In this document: piece after piece, positions 8,712 to 18,765 of the stretch | Layout: every line of letters starts with the position of its first letter | Position numbering within the stretch: the first letter of the stretch is position 1 | Source of the DNA: Chara braunii | Lineage: Eukaryota > Streptophyta > Charophyceae > Charales > Characeae | NCBI GenBank assembly: GCA_003427395.1 | Contig: BFEA01000591.1 | Span: 833,704-861,163 of the forward strand | Reading direction: 5' to 3' | DNA length: 27,460 nucleotides | Notes under the pieces: generated by a model | The model's input: only the letters and a program-made list of their open reading frames with translations | Databases searched by the model: none | Told to the model about the DNA's origin: nothing | Position numbers and translations under genes: made by a program

Positions 8712-9599
8712 GAATCTGATTTCTGAGGGGAATTAAAATCAGGTCTCTATCGCGACAGATTAGGAGGCGCAGGGTAAGGGACGTGGTGTTGGCTTAAGCC
8801 AACGAACGAAAAAAAAGAAAGACGAAAGACGAAATGTGAAAGGAAAAAAAAAAAAAAAAAAAAAATTTACATATCAAACCACCGGTACATTTCCTAACCA
8901 TTTTCTGCGACGCGTGTGCATGCAGCCGCAAGTTTTGAGGGTCGGCCCACTGGAGCAAAATGGCTGATGGTGCCAACCAAAAGAAAATCTACAACAGTTC
9001 GTTGTTGTTTTTTTTGCACACTGTGTGTTTCGAGGTTTGCCAAGGGAAGGGTCAAAAGGACTGGTAGTTTAAACCAACAGTACTTCCTAAACTTATTTCC
9101 GTTAACAAACCATAATTTAAAAAAACATATGGGTCACTATAGGAGGCTCTACGTCCAAATTCATCCGACCAGAAATGTTTGTACTCATTTTTTTTTTCCA
9201 CGACCGATAGTTGAGTCAAGTACTGGTGGTGGATTTCACCAGTACCTTTCTCGGCTATATTGCAGAGACACGTTGGGTAACACGGGAGGCCAGCAGAAAC
9301 GACAAGGAGCGGACCATGACATCTTTCAAAAAGGGAAGGTTAGTAGGTCTATATGGAATTTGATCCTCACCCTTAACCAAACATTAGACCCAACAGAATC
9401 CCAGACTACTAATTCAACTTGAGATTATCTGTCTCGGCTTGATAAATAACTCGATATCTCGAAAAGTATGAGGCAACCCTCACTCGAGGATGTTATTGCT
9501 CATAATCTTCCATCATAATAACATCGTTGTCCACTCAACATAGACTCAGAGAAGGGTTGGAAGCCCCTCTGATAATATAGATGAACTACATACGACCTT
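8712..9599. other. Interval with repeat motifs and one unassigned open frame
   Basis: Contains an A run (about 8843-8865), the second copy of the 24-base direct repeat, and a perfect 9-base inverted repeat GTACTGGTG/CACCAGTAC at 9220-9245. A 168-codon plus-strand frame (8916-9422) is long for AT-rich sequence but shows no domain I recognise. It may be chance or the worn linker region of the LINE that follows. Confidence 0.45.
8863..8886. repeat. 24-bp direct repeat, copy 2
   Basis: Matches 7758-7781 with one substitution. The two copies bracket about 1.1 kb containing the hairpins, the second tRNA-like unit and the compound microsatellite. Confidence 0.75.
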
Positions 9600-10140
9600 G
9601 TTGGAAAAGGAGGACGAAAAAACTTTGAAGATAGATTAATTCCCTAAGGAATCTTGAACACAGTACTATAAGATTTTCGAGGATAACCTTATAGAATATT
9701 TATAGACGATCTGGTACAAAGAATCCTTTGGAGGTTTAGGAAGTTCGCAAGAGTCAGAGCTTCGGAGTTAGTGAGCCAAGAGGTGACAACCTTGTTGTAC
9801 AAGAAAGGGGACACGAAGGAAAAATGAAATTATAGGTTCATTACTTAATTGTCTCTTCTTAATAAAATTGTGGCAAAAAACTTTACAAATTGTTTGTCAA
9901 AATGTTGGTGCGTCTCATACACTAGGACAAAAAAAAAAAAGAGTTACACCCCAACACGACAAACAAGATAATATCAATTTCATGAAGGAAATTGTTAAAT
10001 GTATCAAATAAAGAGGAAGCGGTCATCCTCTTTATTGACTTAGAGAATGTAGATAACCATATAAATTGAGATTTCGTGGATAAGTTTCTACTCAAAATGA
10101 ACTTTGAACACTATTCACGACCCTGATTTTGTTCATGTGT
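9600..10140 (+). pseudogene. LINE reverse-transcriptase remnant (copy A)
   Basis: Across shifting frames the translation gives TLLYKKGD (near 9790), a NYRFIT segment (near 9830) and VILFIDLENVDNHIN near 10,022-10,067. These match, in order, the KKGD, YRPI(S/T)L and motif A (F-x-D-x-E-K-A-F/Y-D) blocks of LINE reverse transcriptase. The first motif A aspartate is kept. Words such as TCCCTAA-GAAT-TGA and GTGAGCCAA recur in copy B at 13,170-13,280, so both belong to one family. The copy has many stops and frameshifts, and it ends before the (Y/F)ADD motif, so it is truncated at both ends and inactive. Confidence 0.65.
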
Positions 10141-10254
10141 AGATCAGCAGCTGCTCATGTCGTGGTCAAACCACCAGTACCTTTCCCCACTTGAAAAAAA
10201 AATATCCAGCTCGTTTACAGGCGCAACTTTCTAGGCCGGACCTTTGCAAGTCGA

Positions 10255-10312
10255 GGTGAGGGGCCCGCGGTCGACGCGCCGGTGAGGGGCCCGCGGTCGA
10301 CGCGCCGGTGAG
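10255..10312. repeat. 26-bp CpG-rich tandem repeat
   Basis: The 26-base unit GGTGAG plus GGGCCCGCGGTCGACGCGCC occurs twice without a mismatch (10255-10280 and 10281-10306), followed by a third GGTGAG. It contains six CpG per unit in a region otherwise AT-rich and CpG-poor. Confidence 0.9.
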
Positions 10313-10438
10313 GTGGCAAGGGTTTATGGACCACCCTTCTTCCATTTTTGATTGTAGAGATTAGTGAGGTAGGGGGATCTGATCTCACGAAAGATTCAAT
10401 ACCTGACAGGAACAAACTGGACAGAAGTGAGTCAGTAG

Positions 10439-11480
10439 ATGTTACAAGCGGTAGAAGCACTATTTCACCCTTTTTCCCCTCAGATAGTGCCTATGGGTTC
10501 AGGGGACGAACAACAGTCTAACGCGTTGTTTCCAGTTGACGCTCTCTTTCAAAGGGCGCAATGGGATATTTCATCTAATCATAATGAGGAATCTTTGTGG
10601 CATGTAACACAATCCTCACTTGCTGCACTATCAGACCAACGGGCCGAGTCAGGACACAACCTCCTTTCCTTTGAGGGACTTAGAGTTGCCACAATTGGCG
10701 GTGGATGTTATTATCTTAGGATACACCAACAATGATCAAGGGGAAAGAGGGAGGAGAGTTGGGAGAACACTTGTCAGTTGGTATTAATGCAAGCTAAGAA
10801 AATTAACAGCAGAATCTTCGACAGTCACAACACGAGTTGTTGTCACATCCCCTCTCTGCACACTCTGCACGTCAGATGACATCAGCTGATTCGGTTGCGA
10901 TGATTGACAATAATTTGTCCTCCCAGGGACAACAACAACAGCAGTCGTCACAACAAAAAGAACAACAGAAACATGTGTTGCAACAGTAATAACCTTTAGC
11001 CCAACAGTCACAGAGCCTGCAGTCTCAACAATCCCTGACCTCCTTCCCTTCTTCCGTCTCACAAAAAACTGGTAAGAGATTCAAATTGAGGGATATTTTA
11101 GAAAAATGACAAGTTCATAAGTCTAAAATTTTGAAAGACAATTTAATTATCCCGATCGGAAAAATGTTGGAAAATGAGAAATCAGGATTTCTCCAGTTCA
11201 ACAGAATCAATATGGCGGAGTTACACTAAGGGGGTGGTCATCATATGTGGAATGTCACAGTACGGGTGACCGTAATTTCAAAGGGGCCTTCATGATTTGC
11301 TTTCCAAACATTTTGACCCAGGTCTGCAATGCTACCATTGCGAAATTTGGGAAGAAGGTCCAGATGGCCAAGCAAGACATTTTTGCCAAATTTGAGGAAC
11401 ACAAAGGAGCTGGACTGAAATGGTACACTCATTCGGCATTGTTGGATCTGCATCACCTAAAATTTAAGGCCGACTCAGTT
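10439..11480 (+). pseudogene. Probable LINE ORF1 region (copy B), Gln-rich
   Basis: This lies upstream of the endonuclease, where ORF1 is expected. A 98-codon frame (10439-10735) has no known domain. From 10876 a second frame is strongly Gln-rich (GQQQQQSSQQKEQQKHVLQQ) and is cut by adjacent TAA TAA at 10987-10992, by TGA at 11107 and by TAA at 11227. After the second break it reads KRFKLRDILEK and FLQFNRINMAELH, like a basic RNA-binding protein. A further 78-codon frame at 11247-11483 (AKFGKKVQMAKQDIFAKFEEH) is lysine-rich. ORF1 proteins bind the LINE RNA, but their sequences are poorly conserved, so assignment rests on position and composition. Confidence 0.4.
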
Positions 11481-11739
11481 TAGACAGACTCAAATGTGCT
11501 AGCTTTCTTGTGTTTTATCCTCCGTAAAGGGATCCTACAAGTCTCCTCTAATTTGGATAAGAGCAATGGGGTGCGTCTGTAGAAAAGTCAGATTAGGGTT
11601 TAAGATGGTTGTTAGATAGTCATGGAGGCTCTTCATGCATATTATGGAAAAACCCCTCTGGCACCTCGCCACCAAAGCAACAGACTTGAATCTCAAATTT
11701 ATTAAAGTGAGTGAATTAGTAACAACAGGTGTGAAAAAA

Positions 11740-12170
11740 AGGAAGGTATTAATGAAACAATTCAAAGGCGTAGTGGACCTTACTGACCTGATTTAATATG
11801 TGTTCAAGAAACACATTTAACAGACTCTCCTACTTACGTAAGAGTCCATAATATTATATGACCATTTCATAAAGTGGTTGCCCATGCTCCACGTAGTGAG
11901 TCTGGTGAAGTGGTAATCTGGATCCCGACGAACTCTAGGGCAGAATTAATACATTAGTCAACAGTTAAGACTCGAGGGCATTGAATTTGAACTTTAATCA
12001 TGCCAGAAATTGAAGCATTATGTATCATAAATATCTACACTCCCAATGATGTGCAGGAAAGGGTAAGTTTCTTTCAAGACATTAGGGTTCATATCCCAAA
12101 TGAAATCTCGATAATCATGGCAGTGAAATTTAATGCAGACCCTGACAAATGGTTAGATAAATGAAAATAC
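11740..12170 (+). pseudogene. LINE APE-type endonuclease remnant (copy B)
   Basis: The frame beginning near 11787 reads PDLICVQETHL. QETH (11805-11816) is the metal-binding glutamate motif of the apurinic-like endonuclease that nicks target DNA for LINE insertion. Further on, CIINIYTPND (near 12035) and VSFFQDI match the conserved N-x-Y-x-P and FF segments. MAVKFNADPD (12117-12146) occupies the GGDFN(A)xxD position, but the catalytic aspartate there is lysine. TGA, TAG and TAA stops and a frameshift break the domain. The endonuclease cannot be functional. Confidence 0.75.
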
Positions 12171-13139
12171 CTTCTCCTTGTCCATTCTATATAAAAAAGG
12201 ATAAAAAACCATAAGTAAACTTTGTTCTTCTGAACATTCGCATGTTATATACAAAAGGAATTTCCCTCGGGAACATTTGTCTACTTATATTTGTAACAGT
12301 AGTACCCCTCATCAATCCAAATCTCGAATTGACCCGATTCGCATGTAAGAGGATTTGGATTGTGCTATAGTATGGACAACAATCTTCTCCAAAATCTTGT
12401 GGCCAGAGGCGGATCATAAGATGAGTGTGGTTTTATTGTTTTTTCATTAAAAAAAATAGACTAGGAAAGGGGTTTCAACAAATTAAACACTTCTTTACTG
12501 TCTCGATCAAATTCTTTATTCCAGGATGTATGAGAATATTGACACGCTACTAAAGATAAAGATAACTTATATACGGATTGACTCAACAATGGCCTGACCT
12601 TTATAGTCAAGAAATATCAAAACAATTTCAAGTTTCATGCTAAATATCGACAACTCCAAGAGATGAGCATCAAAGAGCAAATTTTAAACCATGAACTAAA
12701 AGACAAATTTGATGATGCTCATCTACTCAACATATAGGATTTTAGGAAGCAACTTTTAACATTCACTCAACACCATTGGGAAGGGCATTTGATTTGAGAT
12801 AAGCTAACAAAATTATTAACGGAAGGTCAAATGGATTATTTTTATTTTGCCTTAGCACATGATCGCTCTAGGTGCACAAGTATCGATGGTTTTTTTAACC
12901 CTTTTGTTTTATATGGTATACCCATCTCTTCATCATCCACACGTAGTTTAAGAATCGCTTATATTTTTTAAAGAAGTTATTTAAATTTTCTAAGAGGTTA
13001 GAGGGGCAGATGAAAGATGATCAGACCCTAAAATTGTTTCTTGCCCCGATATCACGGCCACTTTCTCAGACCCAAAGGAAGTATTTAGAAAAAACATTGA
13101 CTAAAGAAAAGATATGGACAACCTTACGAAAAGATGGAG
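12171..13139 (+). pseudogene. LINE ORF2 linker region (copy B), decayed
   Basis: Sits between the endonuclease and reverse transcriptase. Short open pieces in alternating frames (FDDAHLL, LLTFTQHHWEGHLI, KLTKLLTEGQMDYFYFALAHDRS) are consistent with the helical linker of LINE ORF2. None carries a diagnostic catalytic motif. Assignment is by position between two recognised domains. Confidence 0.45.
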
Positions 13140-13970
13140 AAGAACGAAACTTCATGGATAGATGACCTCCCTAATGAATTCTGAGAAGTTTTGTGGTCCA
13201 CCATCTCCTCTGACTTGATGATTTTTTTGACGATGTCTGGGAGTTTGGTTGTATGGGGGAATTTGTGAGCCAATGAATTATAACTCTTTTATATAAGAAA
13301 TGTGACAAAACTAATATTAAAAATTTAGGCCTATAACACTTCGTTCTGTGATCTACAAATTGTTGGTCAAAGCATTGACAAACTGTTTAATCTCAGTTAT
13401 GTCCAGTATTATTCATGCCTCCCAAATATGGTTCATTAATGACAGACACATGCAATATAATATTTTGTTAATTAAAAAAATGTTTAAAGTCACACGTCAA
13501 TCAAAACAAAATGTGGTTTTGCCTTCATTAATTTTGAGAAGACCTGCGACCATGTAGATTGGCGTTTGTTTATGTCTGTTTTAACAAGAAATACTTTGGA
13601 ACGAAGTTCTGAAGTTTGGATTCAATTTTGAAACGCTAGATGTTCATTCTACATCACAATGCGACAACAATCTATCCCCAAAAATCCATCTTCAAAGATC
13701 AGTTACACAAGGGAACCCCCTGATACCCTTTCTCTTCTTAATAATCATGGAGTCGCTAGGAAATAATATAAGGACTAACAACATTCTCAAACTGTTAAGC
13801 ATTTTTGGTATCCGAGGGGAAGCGATATTGATTACCTTTATGTTTGCGGACGACTTAACACTAATGGTGGAAGCCTTTGAGAATACTATGAAGGAGATTA
13901 AATCCTTGATGGACCGTTTCTTCCAAGTATTTGATATGGTTGTAAAATCAGGGACTAAAACACAAGGTTG
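13140..13970 (+). pseudogene. LINE reverse transcriptase (copy B), catalytic motif damaged
   Basis: Blocks appear in the right order: WIDDLPNEF (near 13,160), RPITLRSVIYKLLVKALTNCL (13327-13389), QIWFINDRHMQYNIL (near 13,423), motif A as AFINFEKTCDHVDW (13521-13562), RSVTQGNPLIPFLF near 13,697, and the catalytic FADD box at 13843-13854. The motif A aspartate is Asn (13530-13532), which would abolish catalysis. Frames change between blocks and several stops intervene. The last open piece (13747-13971) is uninterrupted. The enzyme would have copied LINE RNA at a nicked target. Confidence 0.8.
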
Positions 13971-15440
13971 ATTGATACTTTCTAATGTCATAAGACCGTC
14001 AGAGCTTTCAAGAATCAGTTGGATACCACTTTATGCTTCAATTCGTATTTTAGAAGTCTCTCACACAACTTAAGGTAAACCGGTTACTAATGATGAATGA
14101 GTTCTCGTCCCAACATTTGATAAGATGAATCAATGGAAGGACCAACATACTTCCTTGTTTGGGAAAACCTTAATCCTTAATACTGTTATATTTGCCTCAA
14201 TGTGGTATAAATCTGCATTATGGTCTATCTCCCAAATACGAACAAAATTGTTGTGGAAGCAGGTTTCAACATTTTTGTGAATAAGTAACCATGAGCAGAA
14301 AAAGGTAATCCCAAGGGTTTCTGGAATTGCAATCATTCAACCCGAATCACAGGGGCGGCTAAGTATTATGGACCCAACGCTGCAATGTCAGACCTTATTT
14401 CTTCAATAGATTAAAATAGTAGTTTTTGGTATTGGCAAACCCTGATTGGTGCTAGTTTCGGAGCAAATTAGAAGGCTGACTCCCCATACTACAGAGGATG
14501 TGCACCCCCTTACATGGATTGAGGATCGTTACTGGAGCATTCCCAGAAAACAACCTCAATCCATAATAGAAGGGGAAAGGGGGACAACTATAAATGATTT
14601 TGTGTCGGATAATTTTTGGGTTACTCTACTCACAACCTGGTGTTACCAACCTTTTTTGAATAAACCATTTCCCTCTCGATATGAGTAAGTGCTTTGCCGA
14701 CCTCTGTTTGGTAAAATACGGATTAATGATAAGATATTTTCAATAGTTTTACAACTTTTACTCGTGGTCTCTTTGGGTTCAGAGGGGGGTATTGCGAGTA
14801 AAAGACATGTGGGAGTCAAGAAAAAAAAGACTGGAAAACAATGGAACAATTGAGAGAGATACTTAGGTATGCTCCCCAGGTAGCGGATTGCTTTGAGAAC
14901 TTTGGACCATATCCTCTAGCTTGGGTCCGCATATTGAGAAAAGAGATTGGCTTCTAAAAAGTAGGTTGGGTAATATGATGCATACCTAATGATAAAAAAT
15001 AAAATAGGCCAAGTGATACACCTACTGCCTAATGGAGCTTTTACAAGTATATGTCAGATCAAAAGAGACCATACCCGGATCACGAAGGAAACACGATGGA
15101 ACTGCTTCCCTACAAAGGCATCGACAGGGTCTGTTGTTTTATTCTTCCTGGAGATGGACGGCGAACCACCCAGAAATCTTAATCCCTGATCTTCCTTTTA
15201 GCCCAACGGAGTGGACTTGGTTGACTTGTAAAATAGGAAACCCATGCGTATTACAATCTCTAACAGACAAGCTCACGTATAAGTTACTTCACCCAAGAGT
15301 GAATATTGCACCAATGGTACAGGAACGGTGGGCTGAATATCTCAATATAAATTTAAATTTAATCAAACATATGAAGATTTTCAAAGCACTCAAGCAACGT
15401 CCAACTAAATTCCCTCTTTGTAGTGGTGGATAATCCATCG
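13971..15440 (+). pseudogene. LINE ORF2 C-terminal region (copy B)
   Basis: Downstream of the reverse transcriptase, pieces such as FDKMNQWKDQHTSLFGKTLI and LNTVIFASMWYKSALWSI (about 14,118-14,232) match the W-x(4)-LS-x-AGR-x-x-LI-x-x-V-x-x-S block following LINE reverse transcriptases. KLLWKQVSTFL follows, where FLW is usual. Open frames at 14,446-14,688 and 15,032-15,433 continue the reading in pieces. No RNase H motif was recognised. Confidence 0.55.
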
Positions 15441-16315
15441 GTTTGCCCACAAATGATTGGGTGACTGACCGTTCGACGCTAGAACAATAGGGCTTGACAG
15501 TGTCATGGTCTAAGTTTTCTGTGTCTGCATTCCCTAGTCAAAAAATTTTGGAAAATCGTTGAGCACACTTTTCTGCAGTGTGTTGGTTCGGTGTTGATAT
15601 GGCGTAAGGAGGAGCATTTGAAGGACCATGACGAGTTTAGATTCACCCTTGGATTCGAGGGTTATTCTTCTAGGTTATTGGGAGCCTGCAGAGATTTAGT
15701 TATCAGACTTTTAACAAAACTTCTTTATAATTGGTCATAAAATTGTTGTTTGGACGTTGTGGTACATACGCTATGTAAAGGACAGAGAAGAAGTAAGGTT
15801 AAAAAACTATCATATTGTGGAACTAATTGTGGATTTTGTTCACACAGAGGTTCGGGCACAATAAAAAAAACTCACACAATCAAATTCCAAAAATTTCATT
15901 TGAAAAGATAGTTAAAGAAGGAAATCCAACAATTTGAAAAAAACTCGCTTGAAAATTCTACAAAAGAGGGTCTGGTTGAGGTAAAGTGGCCAGGGGCGGA
16001 TGGGGTTGAGGGATCTTTCACAACGGACTTTCAACACTTCGTCCAAATCTAGTTCATACTTCAACCACGAGCTTAACTCATATAATCTGATTTTTTCGCA
16101 AATCCATTCCCTCCTTTCGAAATTGCTTTGGTTGATCTGCAATGGTTTGGTTTACAGAGAGAGTGAAAAAGTTTGAACCTACAAATGTGCGCACAATAAC
16201 AACAGAGGGTTTGGGTGTTGGGTTTGACAAACTTATATGACGATCCCTAAAGTGATAGAAGAGGTGCCAATGTTTCGCTTATGTTTCCCTTGAGCTATCG
16301 ACATTATCATAAACA
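15441..16315 (+). other. Probable 3' untranslated part of LINE copy B
   Basis: AT-rich sequence with stops in all frames lies between the last ORF2-like piece and the poly(A)-ended 3' module. No gene was recognised on either strand. Confidence 0.4.
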
Positions 16316-16517
16316 TCATGAGGGACGTTGGGCCCCATTCCCAACATGTGTTATTTCATCATTTCCTCATTACTGTGCAGAGGACGCTGGACACGTTTTC
16401 TAGCAGGTGCAGCTCCCCAACAATAGAATGAAGCCCACTTTATGATCGTTAGGAGTGCATGCTCTTATCATCATTCTTATCTTTTGTCGCATGTGTTTTT
16501 GTTAAAAAAAAAAAAAA
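16316..16517 (+). mobile_element. LINE 3' end module with poly(A)
   Basis: The module GGGACGTTGG...CCAACATGTGTTA (from 16,322) is followed after about 55 bases by a second version, GGACGCTGGAC...AGCAGGTGCAGCTCCCC (from 16,382). Then come GCTCTTATCATCATTC, TTTTTGTTA and a run of A. It parallels 4998-5134 word by word from the second version on. Position behind the long LINE and the terminal poly(A) suggest it is that element's 3' end. Confidence 0.6.
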
Positions 16518-17156
16518 GGTTACAAATGAATCTTAGATACTTCAAATAACCTTTTTGTACATGTTAAAAAAGAAAAACACAAAAGCAAACAACTAACTTG
16601 TATTGGTGAATCACTATTGATTGAAAAACGTACATATCGTTACAGAGTCAGGGCCCTGGACGCCCTTACCCTGACTTAATTTTTACAAATAGGTGCATCT
16701 CTTATTGTGGGTTACCTTTCACAATTATCTAAGAGAAATGTGAGTGTTTGAGACAAACTTGCAAAAGTGTCAAAATTTTGTTCGTCGGAACCGTCACATA
16801 ATATATTCCTATTGTAGTATAACAGAATCATGCAACAAACGGAAAAAAACATGACAAATACATCTTGCTCAAAGATTCGTCAAAACAGTAATGGGAACTA
16901 GCACAGGGATAGGATGAGACAACCACGTCAGAATGATCATCCAGAACCCTCGTTTCTTCTGCTCTTGGTACCATTTTCCCCACGACTCCATTCGTTCACT
17001 CCAACCTCGAATGCATTGTCATCACTCCTACAGGGCAGCGGTTGGATGCAAAAGATAAATGAGACATATTTCGATGTCGATATCGTTCAGATTGATTGGT
17101 TAACGATATCCAGCAACCAGAAGGAAAAACTTATCTGCAATCTCTTTTTTTTCCTT
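16518..17156. other. AT-rich interval without a clear gene
   Basis: One 85-codon plus-strand frame (16914-17171) has a hydrophobic middle (FLLLLVPFSP) but ends inside the inverted repeat module to its right, so it is probably chance. Nothing else was recognised. Confidence 0.45.
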
Positions 17157-17228
17157 CTTTTTAAAGAATGATGACTCTGTCATATCAGTGGGGAGCTGTA
17201 CCTGCAGGAAACTGCGTCCAACATCCGT
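17157..17228 (-). mobile_element. Inverted copy of the LINE 3' module
   Basis: On the minus strand the sequence reads GGATGTTGGACGCAGTTTCC, then TGCAGGTACAGCTCCCCAC, followed by an A-rich end (CTTTAAAAAGAAGGAAAAAAAA). It matches the core of the modules at 4998 and 16,382. A third element end is thus present in opposite orientation, 5'-truncated to almost nothing. Confidence 0.6.
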
Positions 17229-17251
17229 TATTGTTAACATCCGTTATTGTT
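17220..17251. repeat. 16-bp perfect tandem duplication
   Basis: AACATCCGTTATTGTT is repeated immediately without mismatch (17220-17235, 17236-17251). It overlaps the outer edge of the inverted LINE module. Confidence 0.85.
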
Positions 17252-17322
17252 TGTACAATCCTTACTCAACGACTATATTTAGTGTGTATCAAAGGAACAC
17301 ATCATGACAACACCATACCCTT

Positions 17323-17415
17323 TGAAGCTTAAAGTAAAATGACTATAGTCATTCATGTTTTTTTTTTTCCCATGAAGCTTAAAGTAAAACAGCAAGGCAT
17401 TCATGTTCTTTTTTA
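17323..17415. repeat. 50-bp tandem duplication
   Basis: TGAAGCTTAAAGTAAAA followed after about 12 bases by ATTCATGTT and a T run occurs at 17323 and again at 17373, with small differences between the copies. Confidence 0.75.
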
Positions 17416-18062
17416 TGTGGGGGGGGGGGAAGAAGCGCAATGACCTTGACATATCATCAAGGAATTGACATGCCCTAAATAATTCAAGATTATCGAGTTG
17501 TGTTTCTCCGATTACATTTGGATGCGGACATAGTTATATATTTCAATTGTTCATGGGTATTCTTTATAACCCCTGCTAAGGCTAGAAGTTAGAACAATTG
17601 CCGAGGTAGTTAAACTACTCCCCCGTTTGAAGAATAACCTCTATAATATCTGATTTTGGACGACAACGGCTGAAGGGTTCACATAAAATCAATAATCAAA
17701 GAAGAACGTGAATGCATATTTAATTTCTTATACCACCAGTACTTGGCCCAGCTATCGGCCGCAGAAACAAATAGATTACAAACATTTCTAGTGGCATGAA
17801 TTTGGGCGTTTCTTAAGTGATCCATACGTGTCCTAAATTCACAGTTTGTTTACGGGCACGACTTTAAGAAGTACAAGTGGTTTAAAGTTTCTTTTTTGAT
17901 TTTTATTTTCAGAATGCATATTTAGTATTTACTTTGTATGGTGCAAACGATCTCAAAGCAAGATGACCCTTTTTCAATGGTGGACAATCTCAACAAATTG
18001 TTGAGGATTTTAGCATCGCTCAATAGATCGAAAGTTGCCCTATTAATAAGATGATCTAAGGT
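17416..18062. other. AT-rich interval without a recognisable gene
   Basis: Contains a G run (about 17,421-17,429) and, near 17,731, ACCACCAGTAC, the core of the repeated motif seen at 7.8, 8.9 and 10.2 kb. No coding signal was seen. Confidence 0.45.
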
Positions 18063-18365
18063 TTACCCGTTACGTACCTCTCCCATCCAAAATAGATGAT
18101 TGCAACCCTCAACGTGTCGCGCTGCGACTTTCGGGGTTTGGGAAAGGTTGGGCACTGCCACGGGGAAAGAAGCTGGTGGGCTCAAGGAAAAAGGGTGAAC
18201 GGACTTCCGGCCTACCTCGTCGTTTACGCTAAACACGCAGGACACTCCACCTGCAACCGTCATGTTGGCACCACGTAAAAAAACAAAATGAACTAGATAA
18301 CACACATTTTCTTCATATGCATCGGTCCTTGACTGGGGGACCATACATCCTAAATCAAAAGTCAT
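18063..18365 (-). CDS. Uncertain 100-codon open frame in a GC-richer island
   Basis: I do not recognise this protein. The frame opens at 18365 (MTFDLGCMVPQSRTDAYEEN) and is unbroken for 100 codons within sequence clearly richer in G and C than its AT-rich surroundings. The inner part (NMTVAGGVSCVFSVNDEVGR) is followed on the minus strand by GACGAGGTAGGCC, which could be a 5' splice site, so a small exon is an alternative. A plus-strand frame (18096-18278) overlaps it. Composition alone could explain an open frame of this length. Confidence 0.15.
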   Translation of the reverse strand: MTFDLGCMVPQSRTDAYEENVCYLVHFVFLRGANMTVAGGVSCVFSVNDEVGRKSVHPFSLSPPASFPVAVPNLSQTPKVAARHVEGCNHLFWMGEVRNG

Positions 18366-18690
18366 GGAAGCACTGTGTCCTTCGTAGCTTGCACCCTCAT
18401 CATTACGACGGAAGCGGTGCTCCCGCCCATCACTTCTGAAATGGAGTGTATGGTCCGCCCACCTTCGTAGTTATGATCGATACATGCAGAGAAAATGCCA
18501 TGGCCAAAGAGGTGAAAAAAAAGAGAATATGACCGTTTTCAAGGCATTTGCATGCCAGAATTTTGGAGGTTGTATCGGGACTTCAATATGGTACTATACA
18601 TTCCTCATCATAAGTAGCTTAGTATTCCGTTTTACCTTTTTTTCGTATTATTTTCTAGGCTGCTTTTCCTCCGTGAGTGATAGGCATCAG
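18366..18690. other. Interval without a recognisable gene
   Basis: Mixed-composition sequence. CCTTCGTAG occurs twice (about 18,379 and 18,463). The plus-strand frame at 18484-18792 runs into the TG repeat and shows no domain. Confidence 0.45.
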
Positions 18691-18765
18691 TGTTCCATTG
18701 TATGTGCGTGTGCTTGTGCGTATGTGTGTGTGTGTGCGTGTGTGTGTGTTTATGTCTGTGAGTGC
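18691..18765. repeat. Degenerate (TG)n microsatellite
   Basis: TGTGCGTGTGCTTGTGCG leads into (TG)n interrupted by CG and TT. Confidence 0.9.

Noticed and set aside
8916-9422. A 168-codon host gene
   Set aside because: There is no recognisable domain, the composition is AT-rich, and it lies between repeat motifs and a LINE remnant. It was noted only as part of the interval.
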